Part shown: one piece after another, positions 8,723 through 17,958 of the stretch
Layout of the letters: each line of letters begins with the position of its first letter
Numbering within the stretch: position 1 is the stretch's first letter
Source of the DNA: Berkiella_A sp050252335
GTDB lineage: Bacteria > Pseudomonadota > Gammaproteobacteria > Berkiellales > Berkiellaceae
Direction: 5' to 3'
NCBI GenBank assembly: GCA_050252335.1
Contig: JBFWLB010000002.1
Coordinates: 1 to 64,000, forward strand
DNA: 64,000 nt
The notes under the pieces: generated by a model
The model's input: only the letters and a program-made list of their open reading frames with translations
The model's database searches: none
Told to the model about the DNA's origin: nothing
Made by a program: the position numbers and the translations under genes

Positions 8723-9499
8723 ATGCATCTTTCTCGTCTACTCTTCATTATCTTCTTATGGATATATCATGGGAGCTTGTTGGCCTTTGAGGTAAAATTA
8801 ACACAAACCAGCCCTCAAACAAGTCCGAGCTTCTCAACCATTTTGCATAAAGATGAAGCGCTTTTCGTGCGTATTCAATATCAATCTGAACAACCTTTAC
8901 GTTTTCAGGCAAGAGGCCTCTTGAATGGTATAGAAAATGAAAAAAATGTACGCTATAACCCGTCTCCGGTTTATGCGCAAGGACAGGGTGAGGCTATTGC
9001 ATGGCTAGCCTATGACGGTCCAACAAGCATTAATAAAATTCGTGTAAATATTTACAATCAGCAGTGGCAACAAATCGGCAGTCAAGATTTAAATCTCTCC
9101 GCAAACTGGACAAACCGCATTGCCTCTACCCCCACGCCTATTGCAGACTGGGCACAGACATTGAACAACATACAGCAAAATTCAGTATCCACCGCTGCCA
9201 TGAATACAGAAAGTTCATTTCTATTTGGTTTTCTAATGCAGATTATGTTTTTAATGACACCAGGGTATTTGATTTTGCAAATCTATACGCTGTGTAAATA
9301 CGAAGATAATTGGAGAAAGGCAGCGCGTATACCATTATTCGTGATGATCCCACTTGGCATATATACAATATTTGCATTAATAGCTGGCTCAAATCTGTGG
9401 CCACTCATGCTTATTTTTATCTCGCCCTTTTCTTTTATTTATCTCTTGGGGGTGGTAATTTTAAAGTATCTGCGTCGTAATGAGGCGTATTTCAGTTAA
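8723..9499 (+). CDS. Membrane protein with exported N-terminal domain
   Basis: A 258-aa protein that starts at an ATG with AAGG about 9 bases upstream. Residues 1-22 form a signal peptide or first membrane helix (LLFIIFLWIYHGSLLAF). Residues 23-160 look like a beta-rich extracytoplasmic domain. Three hydrophobic helices follow, at about 168-192, 202-222 and 225-247, then a basic end. No family is recognised with confidence. It is followed 32 bases later by a DCC-family gene and probably shares its transcript. Function unknown. Confidence 0.8.
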   Translation: MHLSRLLFIIFLWIYHGSLLAFEVKLTQTSPQTSPSFSTILHKDEALFVRIQYQSEQPLRFQARGLLNGIENEKNVRYNPSPVYAQGQGEAIAWLAYDGPTSINKIRVNIYNQQWQQIGSQDLNLSANWTNRIASTPTPIADWAQTLNNIQQNSVSTAAMNTESSFLFGFLMQIMFLMTPGYLILQIYTLCKYEDNWRKAARIPLFVMIPLGIYTIFALIAGSNLWPLMLIFISPFSFIYLLGVVILKYLRRNEAYFS

Positions 9500-9531
9500 A
9501 CTTATAGTCTTCGAAGGCCAAAAGAAGAAAA

Positions 9532-9930
9532 ATGTCAACAACCCCCAGTAATAACGATATTCTTTATCTGATTTATGATGGCGATTGCCCCATTTGCTCT
9601 TATTGCTCAAGGGTTATTAAAATCAGAAACTCTGTGGGACATTTAGAAATTGTGAATGCTCGTAACCCTCACCCCTTGGTTGAGGAGGTCATACGCAAAG
9701 GTTATGATTTAAATGAAGGTTTTATTGTAAAATTTCAGGACAAATATTATCACGGTCAAGAAGCCGTGCACTTTCTTTCCTTGGTGGGCACTTCCAGTGA
9801 TTTTTTTAACCAGCTCAATGTCTTTATTTTTAAATCTAAAACACTTTCTAGAATCTTATACCCTATTTTAAGATCGATTCGAAATCTGCTATTACTTATT
9901 CTGGGTGTTTCAAAGATTGAGCGGCCTTAG
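9532..9930 (+). CDS. DCC-family thiol-disulfide oxidoreductase-like protein (DUF393)
   Basis: A 132-aa protein with the family signature YDGDCPICSYC at residues 15-25. The thioredoxin-like CxxC is C19-P-I-C22. Length is normal for the family. Substrates of DUF393 proteins are largely unknown. Its last 35 bases overlap, in convergent orientation, the 3' end of the DUF4166-like gene. Confidence 0.88.
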   Translation: MSTTPSNNDILYLIYDGDCPICSYCSRVIKIRNSVGHLEIVNARNPHPLVEEVIRKGYDLNEGFIVKFQDKYYHGQEAVHFLSLVGTSSDFFNQLNVFIFKSKTLSRILYPILRSIRNLLLLILGVSKIERP

Positions 9931-10564
9931 GATTCTCAATCTCAAAGCTACCAAAATACTCATAGGTAACGCCAAACCAAGGATGTACGAATTGCATTTT
10001 CATGCAAAATTTATCTTCTGATACAGCCATTTCTTCTGCAAAACACTTACCTAGAATTAAAGCAAGAGGTAGCGGAATATATAAAGAAAATAACTTAAAA
10101 ACAAAGGCTTCATGACGCAATTTTACAAGATTATCTGAAAACTCGCAGCAAAACATCCATCCCATACCCCATTGAGTTAACTCAACAATCTTGTTACCCG
10201 CTAAAGGAACCATCTTGCTTTTAAAAAAATAAGGCTTTCTTTTTGAATAATAAAATATTCGTTCAAAATGAAAAGCATTTGATGTTGGTTTAGCAGAAAA
10301 AATAACGGTAATAGGGATATTGGCCTCACTCAAAGGTGGCAAAATTCCCATCCAACTCATAAATGGACTGAACAACTTAGTAAGCCATGAGAGGCGCACT
10401 GTGATAGTCCCTGTGGAGGTTATTTTGTCATTGCTGTATTCGCGAACAGCATAATGCTTTTTAAAAACTTCAGGTAAGTGCTGCCACTTTTCTCCAAAAA
10501 TATTTTGAAATATAATCTTTTTTTCTTTCATATATAAACACTTATTCTTGGAAGGATGACTCAC
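9896..10564 (-). CDS. DUF4166-like protein
   Basis: A 222-aa protein resembling DUF4166, a domain also found attached to saccharopine-dehydrogenase-like proteins. Supporting features are an N-terminal LPEVFKKHY segment, a GTITVRLSWLTKLF strand-helix and a C-terminal strand region around HPWFGVTYEY. The start given is a GTG with GGA 6 bases upstream; it overlaps the end of the lipoprotein gene by 23 bases, which suggests translational coupling. An ATG at 10531 is the alternative and would remove the overlap. Its biochemical role is unknown. Confidence 0.75.
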   Translation of the reverse strand: MSHPSKNKCLYMKEKKIIFQNIFGEKWQHLPEVFKKHYAVREYSNDKITSTGTITVRLSWLTKLFSPFMSWMGILPPLSEANIPITVIFSAKPTSNAFHFERIFYYSKRKPYFFKSKMVPLAGNKIVELTQWGMGWMFCCEFSDNLVKLRHEAFVFKLFSLYIPLPLALILGKCFAEEMAVSEDKFCMKMQFVHPWFGVTYEYFGSFEIENPKAAQSLKHPE

Positions 10565-10847
10565 TTTTTTCCATCATTTTTTGCCCTTGCTTGACCATCT
10601 TCTGTCCTGCTCGAATGTTGGCTTTTCCTTTGTCTACAAGGTGCTCACCTTTTTTGACCATTTCCTTGCCATTTTTGATTTGCTTATTGCCTTTCTCTAC
10701 TAACTGATGCCCTTCTGTCCATTTTTCACCCAATGCTTGTGTATGAGAACCTTTAAGGATCATTCTTTCGCCAAGCGAAGGCGTATGATTACAAGCAGAC
10801 AGTGAAAAGAATAGGATAAATAAAAAGAATTTAGATAATTGAGTCAT
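10542..10847 (-). CDS. Small lipoprotein with KG-type repeats
   Basis: A 101-aa lipoprotein. A basic N-terminus and hydrophobic core are followed by the lipobox LSAC, so C19 is the predicted lipidated residue. The mature part is a run of short repeats of the form VxKGxxxIxxG (for example LVEKGNKQI, MVKKGEHLV, MVKQGQKMM), about 7 residues each. This would form an amphipathic helix with lysines and glycines on one side. Likely attached to the outer or inner membrane. It is the first gene of a pair with the DUF4166-like gene. Confidence 0.85.
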   Translation of the reverse strand: MTQLSKFFLFILFFSLSACNHTPSLGERMILKGSHTQALGEKWTEGHQLVEKGNKQIKNGKEMVKKGEHLVDKGKANIRAGQKMVKQGQKMMEKSESSFQE

Positions 10848-10916
10848 ACTACTTTGTCTTATTTATCAGAATTTTATAAAAAGACAATATAACAAATTAG
10901 TACTAAAAATATAAAC

Positions 10917-10947
10917 AAAAAAAGAGGTACTGTTTCCAATACCTCTT
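10917..10947 (-). terminator. Rho-independent terminator of the 834-aa gene
   Basis: Stem AAGAGGTA / TACCTCTT with a 10-base loop, followed on the minus strand by a run of seven T that starts inside the stem edge. It lies 26 bases after the stop of the minus-strand gene at 10974. Confidence 0.75.
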
Positions 10948-10973
10948 CTTGGCAAGTTATTCTAGTGCTCTAT

Positions 10974-13478
10974 CTACATAGAACAAACGAGTGTTTTTCG
11001 AGCGTCTTTACTCTCAATAACACCACTTTGCATGCCACAATGTCTTGCATCAGCATTCACAATGCTAACCTTTTCTTCCTCTTTGACGGGCATTGCAGAT
11101 AATAATACACGTTGTTTTTCTGCTAATTTTTCCGATTGTCTTAAAGCATTGAACAAAACCGTCATCACAGCTGGTTTTTGTGCTTGGCAAGACGAACAAC
11201 AGGTAATATGCTCTGCGGAAAGATAAGTGATATCATCTTTCTCATTTGAAAGCTTTGCATCAATTGTAAAATAATTTGAGCCTTTCTTTGAAGAGTCTTC
11301 TTTGTTAGACGCTTGCTTTTTCTTTGCTTTTTTATCATCACATACTGGCTCTTCGACAACTGGCGCAAGTGCCTTCTGCCTTTCCGGTGTCGTATCAATG
11401 TATTTTGGCAATGCAATATTATCACAACCTAATACTTGTACCTGCTCACCATACGAAGAAAACAAAGCAATTAATTCATTGATTAAGCGTTTTTCTGCAC
11501 AAGATTTTTCATACACAGGCAAAATGTCCTGCTTCATTGAAGAAAGAGCGTATTCTCTGCCAGACAAACCTTTTCCAATCTGTTTTAACAATAAATCTAA
11601 AGCATGAGAGCTTTGACCAACATAACGGAAAGTAAAATCATTAAATTGCTCTAACCCTGCTGAGAACGCTTCTAATAAAGCGTGTGCATTAATAGCATCA
11701 TCTGTTTCTTGAATTTCTGCTCCTGCCATCGCAACTAAACACTCATACCTATCAGGACCAGGAGAATCACTAGAAATTTTAATTGGCAAAAATGTCAAAC
11801 AACTTGTTGTTCCGCCAGTCTTCAAAAAAACTTCTGTAGCTTTTTGAGCATCACATAGTTCTTTATAGCTTTTTTCAAGCGCTTTTTTTACAACTAAAAT
11901 CTCAGGATGATACAAATGAATAAATTCATCTTTAAATTCTTGTGCAGCTTTTTCAATCGCATCTAAAGATGCTAGTGCTTGTTTATTTTCTAAAGCAACT
12001 AACGTTCCATTTAGACGGATACATTCTTCATCGACCTCTACTTGCGCTTTTATGTTAGCAGAAATCTCTGCAGCACCTTTTCCTAATTCTTTTGAAAGAT
12101 CTTTTAGCGCTTTTCCTCCGTGATTATCCTTAAGGTATTTATCCTCTACCCTTTTTCTTGCTTGTGTTAATTGCAATTTAACAGCTTTGATTTTGCCCTC
12201 GTTCGCTTTTATCTCAGATAAAAGGTTTGGCTTTAATATATTATTAACAGTATCTATAACAAATTTCTTTACTATATATATTTTTTCAACTGCATTTAAA
12301 TTGTTCAAAATATTGAAGTCAAAATTATTTTGAAATAAAAAATCACTAAAATATCTGATTTTTATATTTAAAAACTCTGATGGTAGCATTTCAGTTTCTC
12401 GTTCAAAGCTTATGCGCGAGAATCTCTCTGCTAATTCATGCTCTGGAGTTTCAATTTCTGACCAAATATCATAATATTCAACATCTGAAGAAACGCTGCT
12501 CAACATGTCTCGTTGAGAACAGCCATGTTTGACTCTAAAAAGATTGTGCGACCTTTCTAATACTTCTTGTAATTCAAGCAACAAAGATCCTCGGCTAAAC
12601 GATGGTTCAACAAACTTGAATGGTTGGTTTTGAGCTAATGAAAGAACGCTTGGAGACAATAAAAATAAATCAAAATCATCTTTAATCAGAGCAAGCTCAC
12701 TAATTTCCCCGTAAAAAGTAGTTGGCAATCTCTCTTGCAATTCAGCTAATTTAATTTTATGGTGCGCATCAACTTTATTTTTGTGCGACTGAAGCATCTT
12801 CTTTGCTACAACGGGTGTTTGATATAATTGTTTTAAAAAATAGGCAGATAATTCAACCGCTAATTCATTTTGTTCAAAATAGTATTTACTATCTTTGGCA
12901 TAATAGGCGCCCAATCTACTAAAAATAGCTGGACCAAAATCAACCAAAGCTTTCTCTCTTGCTTCTTTTGTGATCGTTGCCTTAGATTTTTTTTCATTGC
13001 CTTTTTCTGCTGATAGCAGTTCAATATTATTTTGAACTGCCAAAAAGAATTTTTCAAAAATACCATCTTTTTCTAGAATAATATTTTCAAATTGCAAGCG
13101 ATAGTGCTCAGAATAATTTTCAATATCCTGAATAGGATAGCCAGAACGAGCAATCAGAAAATCAAGCAGACTCAATTTATGCTCTTCTATGACGATATCA
13201 TCCGCTGCTTTGGAAGATAGGTCTACACGTGCTTGGGATTCTGATGCTTCTCCAGGCGATAAAAACTCAAGTTCATCTTCTGATAGATCAAATTCATCGT
13301 CTATACTGTCCATGCTACTTTCAATAACTTCTTTTGCTGTGGCTTTTACAGCTGGCTCTATCTCTATTTTCGAAGATAACGCTGATTTTTTCGATAATTC
13401 CAAAATGCGATCAGGATATAAAAATGGCATATCAATTATTTGTTTATCTTCAATTTTAACTGGCCCATCATTAGACAT
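10974..13478 (-). CDS. Large hypothetical protein, 834 aa, effector-like
   Basis: No family recognised. The start has a strong ribosome binding site, GAGG 4 bases before the ATG. The first 90 residues are acidic and Ser-rich (DSIDDEFDLSEDELEF region) and probably disordered. The middle is helical, with lysine/glutamate-rich stretches around residues 420-560 that could form coiled coil. Near the end there is ITCCSSCQ, a possible metal-binding or redox Cys cluster, with further Cys in the last 25 residues. There is no signal peptide or clear membrane helix. It is a single-gene unit with its own terminator. Size, composition and company make it a candidate secreted effector, without direct proof. 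Confidence 0.8.
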   Translation of the reverse strand: MSNDGPVKIEDKQIIDMPFLYPDRILELSKKSALSSKIEIEPAVKATAKEVIESSMDSIDDEFDLSEDELEFLSPGEASESQARVDLSSKAADDIVIEEHKLSLLDFLIARSGYPIQDIENYSEHYRLQFENIILEKDGIFEKFFLAVQNNIELLSAEKGNEKKSKATITKEAREKALVDFGPAIFSRLGAYYAKDSKYYFEQNELAVELSAYFLKQLYQTPVVAKKMLQSHKNKVDAHHKIKLAELQERLPTTFYGEISELALIKDDFDLFLLSPSVLSLAQNQPFKFVEPSFSRGSLLLELQEVLERSHNLFRVKHGCSQRDMLSSVSSDVEYYDIWSEIETPEHELAERFSRISFERETEMLPSEFLNIKIRYFSDFLFQNNFDFNILNNLNAVEKIYIVKKFVIDTVNNILKPNLLSEIKANEGKIKAVKLQLTQARKRVEDKYLKDNHGGKALKDLSKELGKGAAEISANIKAQVEVDEECIRLNGTLVALENKQALASLDAIEKAAQEFKDEFIHLYHPEILVVKKALEKSYKELCDAQKATEVFLKTGGTTSCLTFLPIKISSDSPGPDRYECLVAMAGAEIQETDDAINAHALLEAFSAGLEQFNDFTFRYVGQSSHALDLLLKQIGKGLSGREYALSSMKQDILPVYEKSCAEKRLINELIALFSSYGEQVQVLGCDNIALPKYIDTTPERQKALAPVVEEPVCDDKKAKKKQASNKEDSSKKGSNYFTIDAKLSNEKDDITYLSAEHITCCSSCQAQKPAVMTVLFNALRQSEKLAEKQRVLLSAMPVKEEEKVSIVNADARHCGMQSGVIESKDARKTLVCSM

Positions 13479-13790
13479 AGTACCTCACCCGTAAGAAACC
13501 ATATTGTTTAATAAATTATTTAGAATACTTATAACAATATTTAATCCAAGACTGTAATGATTCCAGATAAACTGTAATAAAAAAGAGATGGTTGCCAAAA
13601 AATTTTAATTATCAAAGAAAAATTCAATATATTTTTTTAAAGTAGAAAATCTATTCCTATGAATAAAACAACCTTTGGTCGATAAAGCTATGCCGTTTAT
13701 CTTTAATATTTTGATTTCGTCAACTAGCTCGATGTAATCTTGTGTGAGAACAGGCTCTAAATAACAGTCAATCAATGGGGAAATCAGTCA
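13479..13790. other. Non-coding spacer, 312 bases
   Basis: Very AT-rich region between divergently oriented genes, so it must hold two promoters. No clear paired -35/-10 boxes, repeat or RNA gene could be picked out with confidence. Confidence 0.5.
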
Positions 13791-15344
13791 ATGCTCAATG
13801 GCTTAAAACACACAAAAATCATTGATTTTAAAGAAGAATTATTGACTGCAAATACTGCTTTTGCTAAAAATGACTACTCAACAGCTGAATTACACTATAA
13901 AGCAGCTATTCATGAGATAAGCGCTCAAACGACTCGGCTTAACAAGCCTTTAGGGCCTAGGTTGTCTTTGCTTTACCATAAAGCATTACTCGCACTTGTA
14001 AAATGCCAAATATCCACTTTGCACGCAGCAGATGCATTAACAACAATTAAAAATTATCCCTCTCTTGAAAATGATCATACTCAATGCGAGACTTTAATAT
14101 TAAAAGCAAGAGCATTTTTACAATTGGGAAAGCGAACAGAAGCTATAATGCAACTTCAACAAGCAACAGCACCGCTTGAAAAAAATGATTTTCAGCAATT
14201 AGCAGCCATAGAAGCCGCTTTCTGGTTAATACCACTTTTAATTGAAGAACACCAATTCACTCAAGCCAAAGGATTATTATCTATTATTACTAATTATCTT
14301 TCTGATCTTCCAGTAGCAAATCGCACAACAAAATATTTTCTGATTACTCAAATTGAATGTCTCTGTCACGCCAGTAATATCTATCGTGCTGAAAGCAATA
14401 TTTCTTTAGCCATTCATAGTTTGCAAAAAGCCATTCATCTGTACAAACAATATAAGCAAGAATTTAGCACACTCATTGATCAAGATATAAAACTTAATAT
14501 ACTCTCCGCCAATGCAACCTTACTGCTTTTATTAAATAAAAAATCAGATATCACTGAAATTTTGGAAGTACATCAATCACTGGTAGAACTGATGGATGAA
14601 GAAATAACCTACGCCAGTTTAGAAGCCAAAACCAAAGCATTCAATGCATACTTAATCGGACTAAAGCTTAATTATGAGCAAGGCAACATATTAATCGCTA
14701 TCGAACAATTGAACCGCGCGCTCTCTTGGGCGCAGCAAAACATTATTCCCAAAGAACTTATTTGCAAAGTTTGTATCGTTGCAGCTAATCTTTACTTACA
14801 ACCTACAAGTAAAAGAATCGACCTAGCTTTACTTTTTTTGAATATTGCTCAAAAAAATATTATTTTTTTACCAAGAGACCAACAGAAGCTTGCAACCATT
14901 GAAATATTATTGATGCGACTCATCTGTGAACAGCAACTAGATAAAACAGCAGATGCTATCACAATATTCAATCAATTAATGCTGCTAAAGGCAGAAATAG
15001 ACTCTCCTTCATCCCTTTGTACTTTGCTTGAAAAATTACTACCACTTTTTGACGCAACCGATAATCTTACATTCCAAAATCAAATCGCTATCTTTAAAAT
15101 TGAGCTAGAGAAAATACAACTACCTATTATTGCAACCAATATGCTTTTAGATATTTTATCTATAGAAACGTCTGCACAATCAACAAGCGCACTACCTCCA
15201 GTCATTAATCCGCCTTCTGTTCTTTTAAGCTATAACACTGAAAAAGAAGAGAACGAAGCGATAGCCGAAGATGGCAACCTAAGCTTTGTAGAAAGAACAA
15301 GAAGAGAAAGCCTAGCAAAGGCACACAGCTACCATATAAAATAG
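13791..15344 (+). CDS. TPR-like helical repeat protein, paralogue A
   Basis: A 517-aa protein made of helix pairs with TPR-like spacing. Clear examples are FAKNDYSTAELHYKAAIHEI near the N-terminus and the SLAIHSLQKAIHLYKQY segment in the middle. There is no signal peptide, and the last 60 residues are disordered. The next gene is similar in length, repeat layout and even the wording of key helices, so the two are tandem paralogues. TPR proteins act as scaffolds; a partner cannot be read from the sequence. Spacing to the second copy is 149 bases. Confidence 0.82.
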   Translation: MLNGLKHTKIIDFKEELLTANTAFAKNDYSTAELHYKAAIHEISAQTTRLNKPLGPRLSLLYHKALLALVKCQISTLHAADALTTIKNYPSLENDHTQCETLILKARAFLQLGKRTEAIMQLQQATAPLEKNDFQQLAAIEAAFWLIPLLIEEHQFTQAKGLLSIITNYLSDLPVANRTTKYFLITQIECLCHASNIYRAESNISLAIHSLQKAIHLYKQYKQEFSTLIDQDIKLNILSANATLLLLLNKKSDITEILEVHQSLVELMDEEITYASLEAKTKAFNAYLIGLKLNYEQGNILIAIEQLNRALSWAQQNIIPKELICKVCIVAANLYLQPTSKRIDLALLFLNIAQKNIIFLPRDQQKLATIEILLMRLICEQQLDKTADAITIFNQLMLLKAEIDSPSSLCTLLEKLLPLFDATDNLTFQNQIAIFKIELEKIQLPIIATNMLLDILSIETSAQSTSALPPVINPPSVLLSYNTEKEENEAIAEDGNLSFVERTRRESLAKAHSYHIK

Positions 15345-15493
15345 TCTGGTGCATATACTCTAAAAATTATAGTGAAATCTATCTCTGCCTTGTGATAGAG
15401 TAGTCGCTTATTTAGCTGTATGAAATTATTGAATGTCAATACATAAAAAATGTTTCAGCATCAATACCCCTCAATGTCAGGGACTAAAATAAA

Positions 15494-17050
15494 ATGCTAG
15501 GCGACAAGCGCACATTGACAACTACGACCCAGAATCACGGAGCAATTGACCTCAAAAGCTTGCTCCTTCAAGCGAAGGATTCTTTCCGCAATCAACAATA
15601 TCAGAGCGCTGCAAATGACTATCTTGTCGCGCTTGAGCGATTAACGCCCTCCTCCTTATCCCAGACAACTGAAGCAAAGAAGAAAAGAGAGTTCTATCGC
15701 CAAGTGCAAAGCTGGTTGTGTGATTGTTATTTACAACTAAATGCGCCCCTAAAAATCTTGGAGCAACTATCACCTAGTGCTGAATATACAAGTATTAATT
15801 CTTATTACTTAAGAGCACGCGCTTATGTATTACTAGATAAAATACCCGAGGCTATTGGTGAATTAATTTATTGTCACGGAAATGATGAGCAAGGCTATGA
15901 TCTTAAGTGGATAGAAAGCAATTTATTACTAGCTACTTTATATATACAACAACATGATACCCAGGCAGGATACACACAATTACAATTTTGCCAAAATACA
16001 CTGACAAGATGGCGCAGTAATGGCGCTATCGGCATCATTCACTATCTGAATTCTAACCTAGAAATACAGTATCATTTATGCCAGCTTCATCGAATGAATA
16101 AAAATATAGATGCAGCCATTCAAGCCTTAAAAAATGCATATCAACTCTATTTATCTGTCAGTTCTGATGAATTGGAAAATGATAATAATAATGTGCATCC
16201 CCTTCTCGTTTCTATTATTTCCCAGTTATTTTTATTATTGATGGAAAAAAGAGAGTGGAGCACCGCCTTCACACTACTCAATGATTTATCATTATTTGAA
16301 AAAACGGCCCATGCCTGTGCAACAAGCGCTCAAACAAAAGTCTTAACCATGCTCTTAGTCTATGCAAAACATAGCTATGAGTCTGGCAATCACCCTAAAG
16401 CTGCCGAAGCATTTCGTATCTCTTTGTCTTATATGGGCGCTGCATCCAGACTAGAAAACAAATCCATGATCGTTTTCAGTCTAGTATTTGCTGCAAATTT
16501 TTATCTATTACCTGAATCTCATAATACAGAATTTGCTTTGCAATATATTCAATTAGCATTTAAGCGATTAGACTCTATCTCTCCTCAAGAAGAACGAGAC
16601 ATTATTCATTTAGAATTATTGTTATTACAACTTGTTGCTTTGCAATACCAGGGCGATGCCGATAAAAGCATTTTATGTTTTAATGACTTGATAGCGCTCT
16701 ATAGCAGAGTGAAATTAAACAGTCCTCAAAAATGCGAAGCACTTCTAAGATCGACACTTACTTTATTTGCTCAATCTAAGATTGGAGTGTTTAGCGATCA
16801 GATTAATGTGCTTGCACATGAGTTAGAGAAGTATCAATTGGAAAATCTCTCATTGGCAATATTATCTTCATTAACAACATCTTCATCAACAATACAAGAT
16901 GAAGCACAAGATTACAGTGTGAGCACACTCTCTATATCTGCAGAACCTATATGTTTTAGCAAAGGTGTTGTTGTTGCAACCAAAGAAGACGCTATAAGCC
17001 CTGAGCCCAATACAAATTTATCCTTCAATAAGGACTCATTTCGCAGATAA
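15494..17050 (+). CDS. TPR-like helical repeat protein, paralogue B
   Basis: A 518-aa protein, paralogue of the preceding gene. Its first TPR-like unit (DSFRNQQYQSAANDYLVALE) lines up with the first unit of copy A. The segment NIDAAIQALKNAYQLYLS lines up with SLAIHSLQKAIHLYKQY of copy A. Identity is clearly low overall, so the duplication is old or evolving fast. The C-terminal 60 residues are Ser/Thr-rich and disordered. No membrane segment. Function unknown. Confidence 0.82.
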   Translation: MLGDKRTLTTTTQNHGAIDLKSLLLQAKDSFRNQQYQSAANDYLVALERLTPSSLSQTTEAKKKREFYRQVQSWLCDCYLQLNAPLKILEQLSPSAEYTSINSYYLRARAYVLLDKIPEAIGELIYCHGNDEQGYDLKWIESNLLLATLYIQQHDTQAGYTQLQFCQNTLTRWRSNGAIGIIHYLNSNLEIQYHLCQLHRMNKNIDAAIQALKNAYQLYLSVSSDELENDNNNVHPLLVSIISQLFLLLMEKREWSTAFTLLNDLSLFEKTAHACATSAQTKVLTMLLVYAKHSYESGNHPKAAEAFRISLSYMGAASRLENKSMIVFSLVFAANFYLLPESHNTEFALQYIQLAFKRLDSISPQEERDIIHLELLLLQLVALQYQGDADKSILCFNDLIALYSRVKLNSPQKCEALLRSTLTLFAQSKIGVFSDQINVLAHELEKYQLENLSLAILSSLTTSSSTIQDEAQDYSVSTLSISAEPICFSKGVVVATKEDAISPEPNTNLSFNKDSFRR

Positions 17051-17060
17051 TAAACGGATA

Positions 17061-17441
17061 TTATTTCTGATAACGAATCTTCTCCTGTACTTCAGGCTCA
17101 AAATCAGGAATAAGGTACTTATTGATTTTTCCTCTTAATATCCTAAAAAATAGCCCTTCGCTTTTTATCAAGGGGCTTTCTAAAAAAGCAAGTACAGCTT
17201 CGTCACTATGAATATTGTTCAATTCACTTGATATCGCATCAAATGCTATGTTGGCTTTAGCCCTGTTTTCTACAACACGTGGCACTTGTGCTACCATTGC
17301 ATATCGCTCTTGATTATCTACACCTACAGAATTTTTTTCGCATTTATCCCAAGTTTGATCTAATAAGCCTAGCAAGCGACTCTGTAGGGGATGGATATCT
17401 GGTTCAACACAAGAATCTGTTGGCGTGAAAGAAGACAACAT
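17061..17441 (-). CDS. Hypothetical protein, 126 aa
   Basis: A soluble helical protein with no recognised domain. It converges on the TPR paralogue with a 10-base gap. The region around residues 95-115 (LFFRILRGKINKYLIPDF) is the most conserved-looking. No signal peptide, and no strong ribosome binding site in front of the ATG. Likely real because it fills the gap without conflict, but function is unknown. Confidence 0.6.
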   Translation of the reverse strand: MLSSFTPTDSCVEPDIHPLQSRLLGLLDQTWDKCEKNSVGVDNQERYAMVAQVPRVVENRAKANIAFDAISSELNNIHSDEAVLAFLESPLIKSEGLFFRILRGKINKYLIPDFEPEVQEKIRYQK

Positions 17442-17596
17442 ATAACTTCACCCTAATTTAAAACGGGATAAAAAGGCCAAACTAACATTTGAGTTCAAAG
17501 CTGTCAAATATTCTAGTTGGTAGACTTGATATTAATATCATAAACCGCTACCATGTCCACCTGTTATTTGTTAGTTAGCTTTTATGGTGTTAAAAA

Positions 17597-17839
17597 ATGA
17601 GAGTATTATCAAATTAAGAACAAACCTTTGTATCGGGCGCTAATAGCATCAACCTGCTGATTCCTGTTGATCCCAATGCCCCTATTAATTTTTCAACAGG
17701 CTTTCAAGCAGGTGTTGATACTGTAGGAGCAACGGCAGGATTCCTTATTGGTATTCCTTGTGCTTTTGTGATCCTCCCTGCCCAAAGCATTTACTATCTT
17801 GGCTACAACATATATGAAGCGATATCTTCATACAAATAA
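17597..17839 (+). pseudogene. Interrupted small membrane-protein gene
   Basis: An ATG at 17597 opens MRVLSN and stops at TAA 17615. The same frame then runs open for 73 codons to TAA 17837. It encodes SGANSINLLIPVDPNAPINF, then a glycine-rich hydrophobic stretch (AGFLIGIPCAFVILPAQSIY) and YNIYEAISSYK. The protein-like composition and absence of any in-frame start after the stop suggest a gene broken by one nonsense change or by loss of its 5' end. A short lipoprotein or membrane peptide is plausible as the ancestor. Confidence 0.4.
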
Positions 17840-17958
17840 TCCTTACATATAGCGACAAATAGGGGGACTTCACTCAAATCCCCCCTTCTCTCTAGGTGAA
17901 AAATCAAGCCTCAGCAGATATACTATTCCTTTACAGTAACTACATACCTCTTAAAACT

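Noticed and set aside
10974..10990. Possible CaaX prenylation box at the end of the 834-aa protein (LVCSM)
   Set aside because: The Cys is third from the end, not fourth, so it does not fit CaaX.
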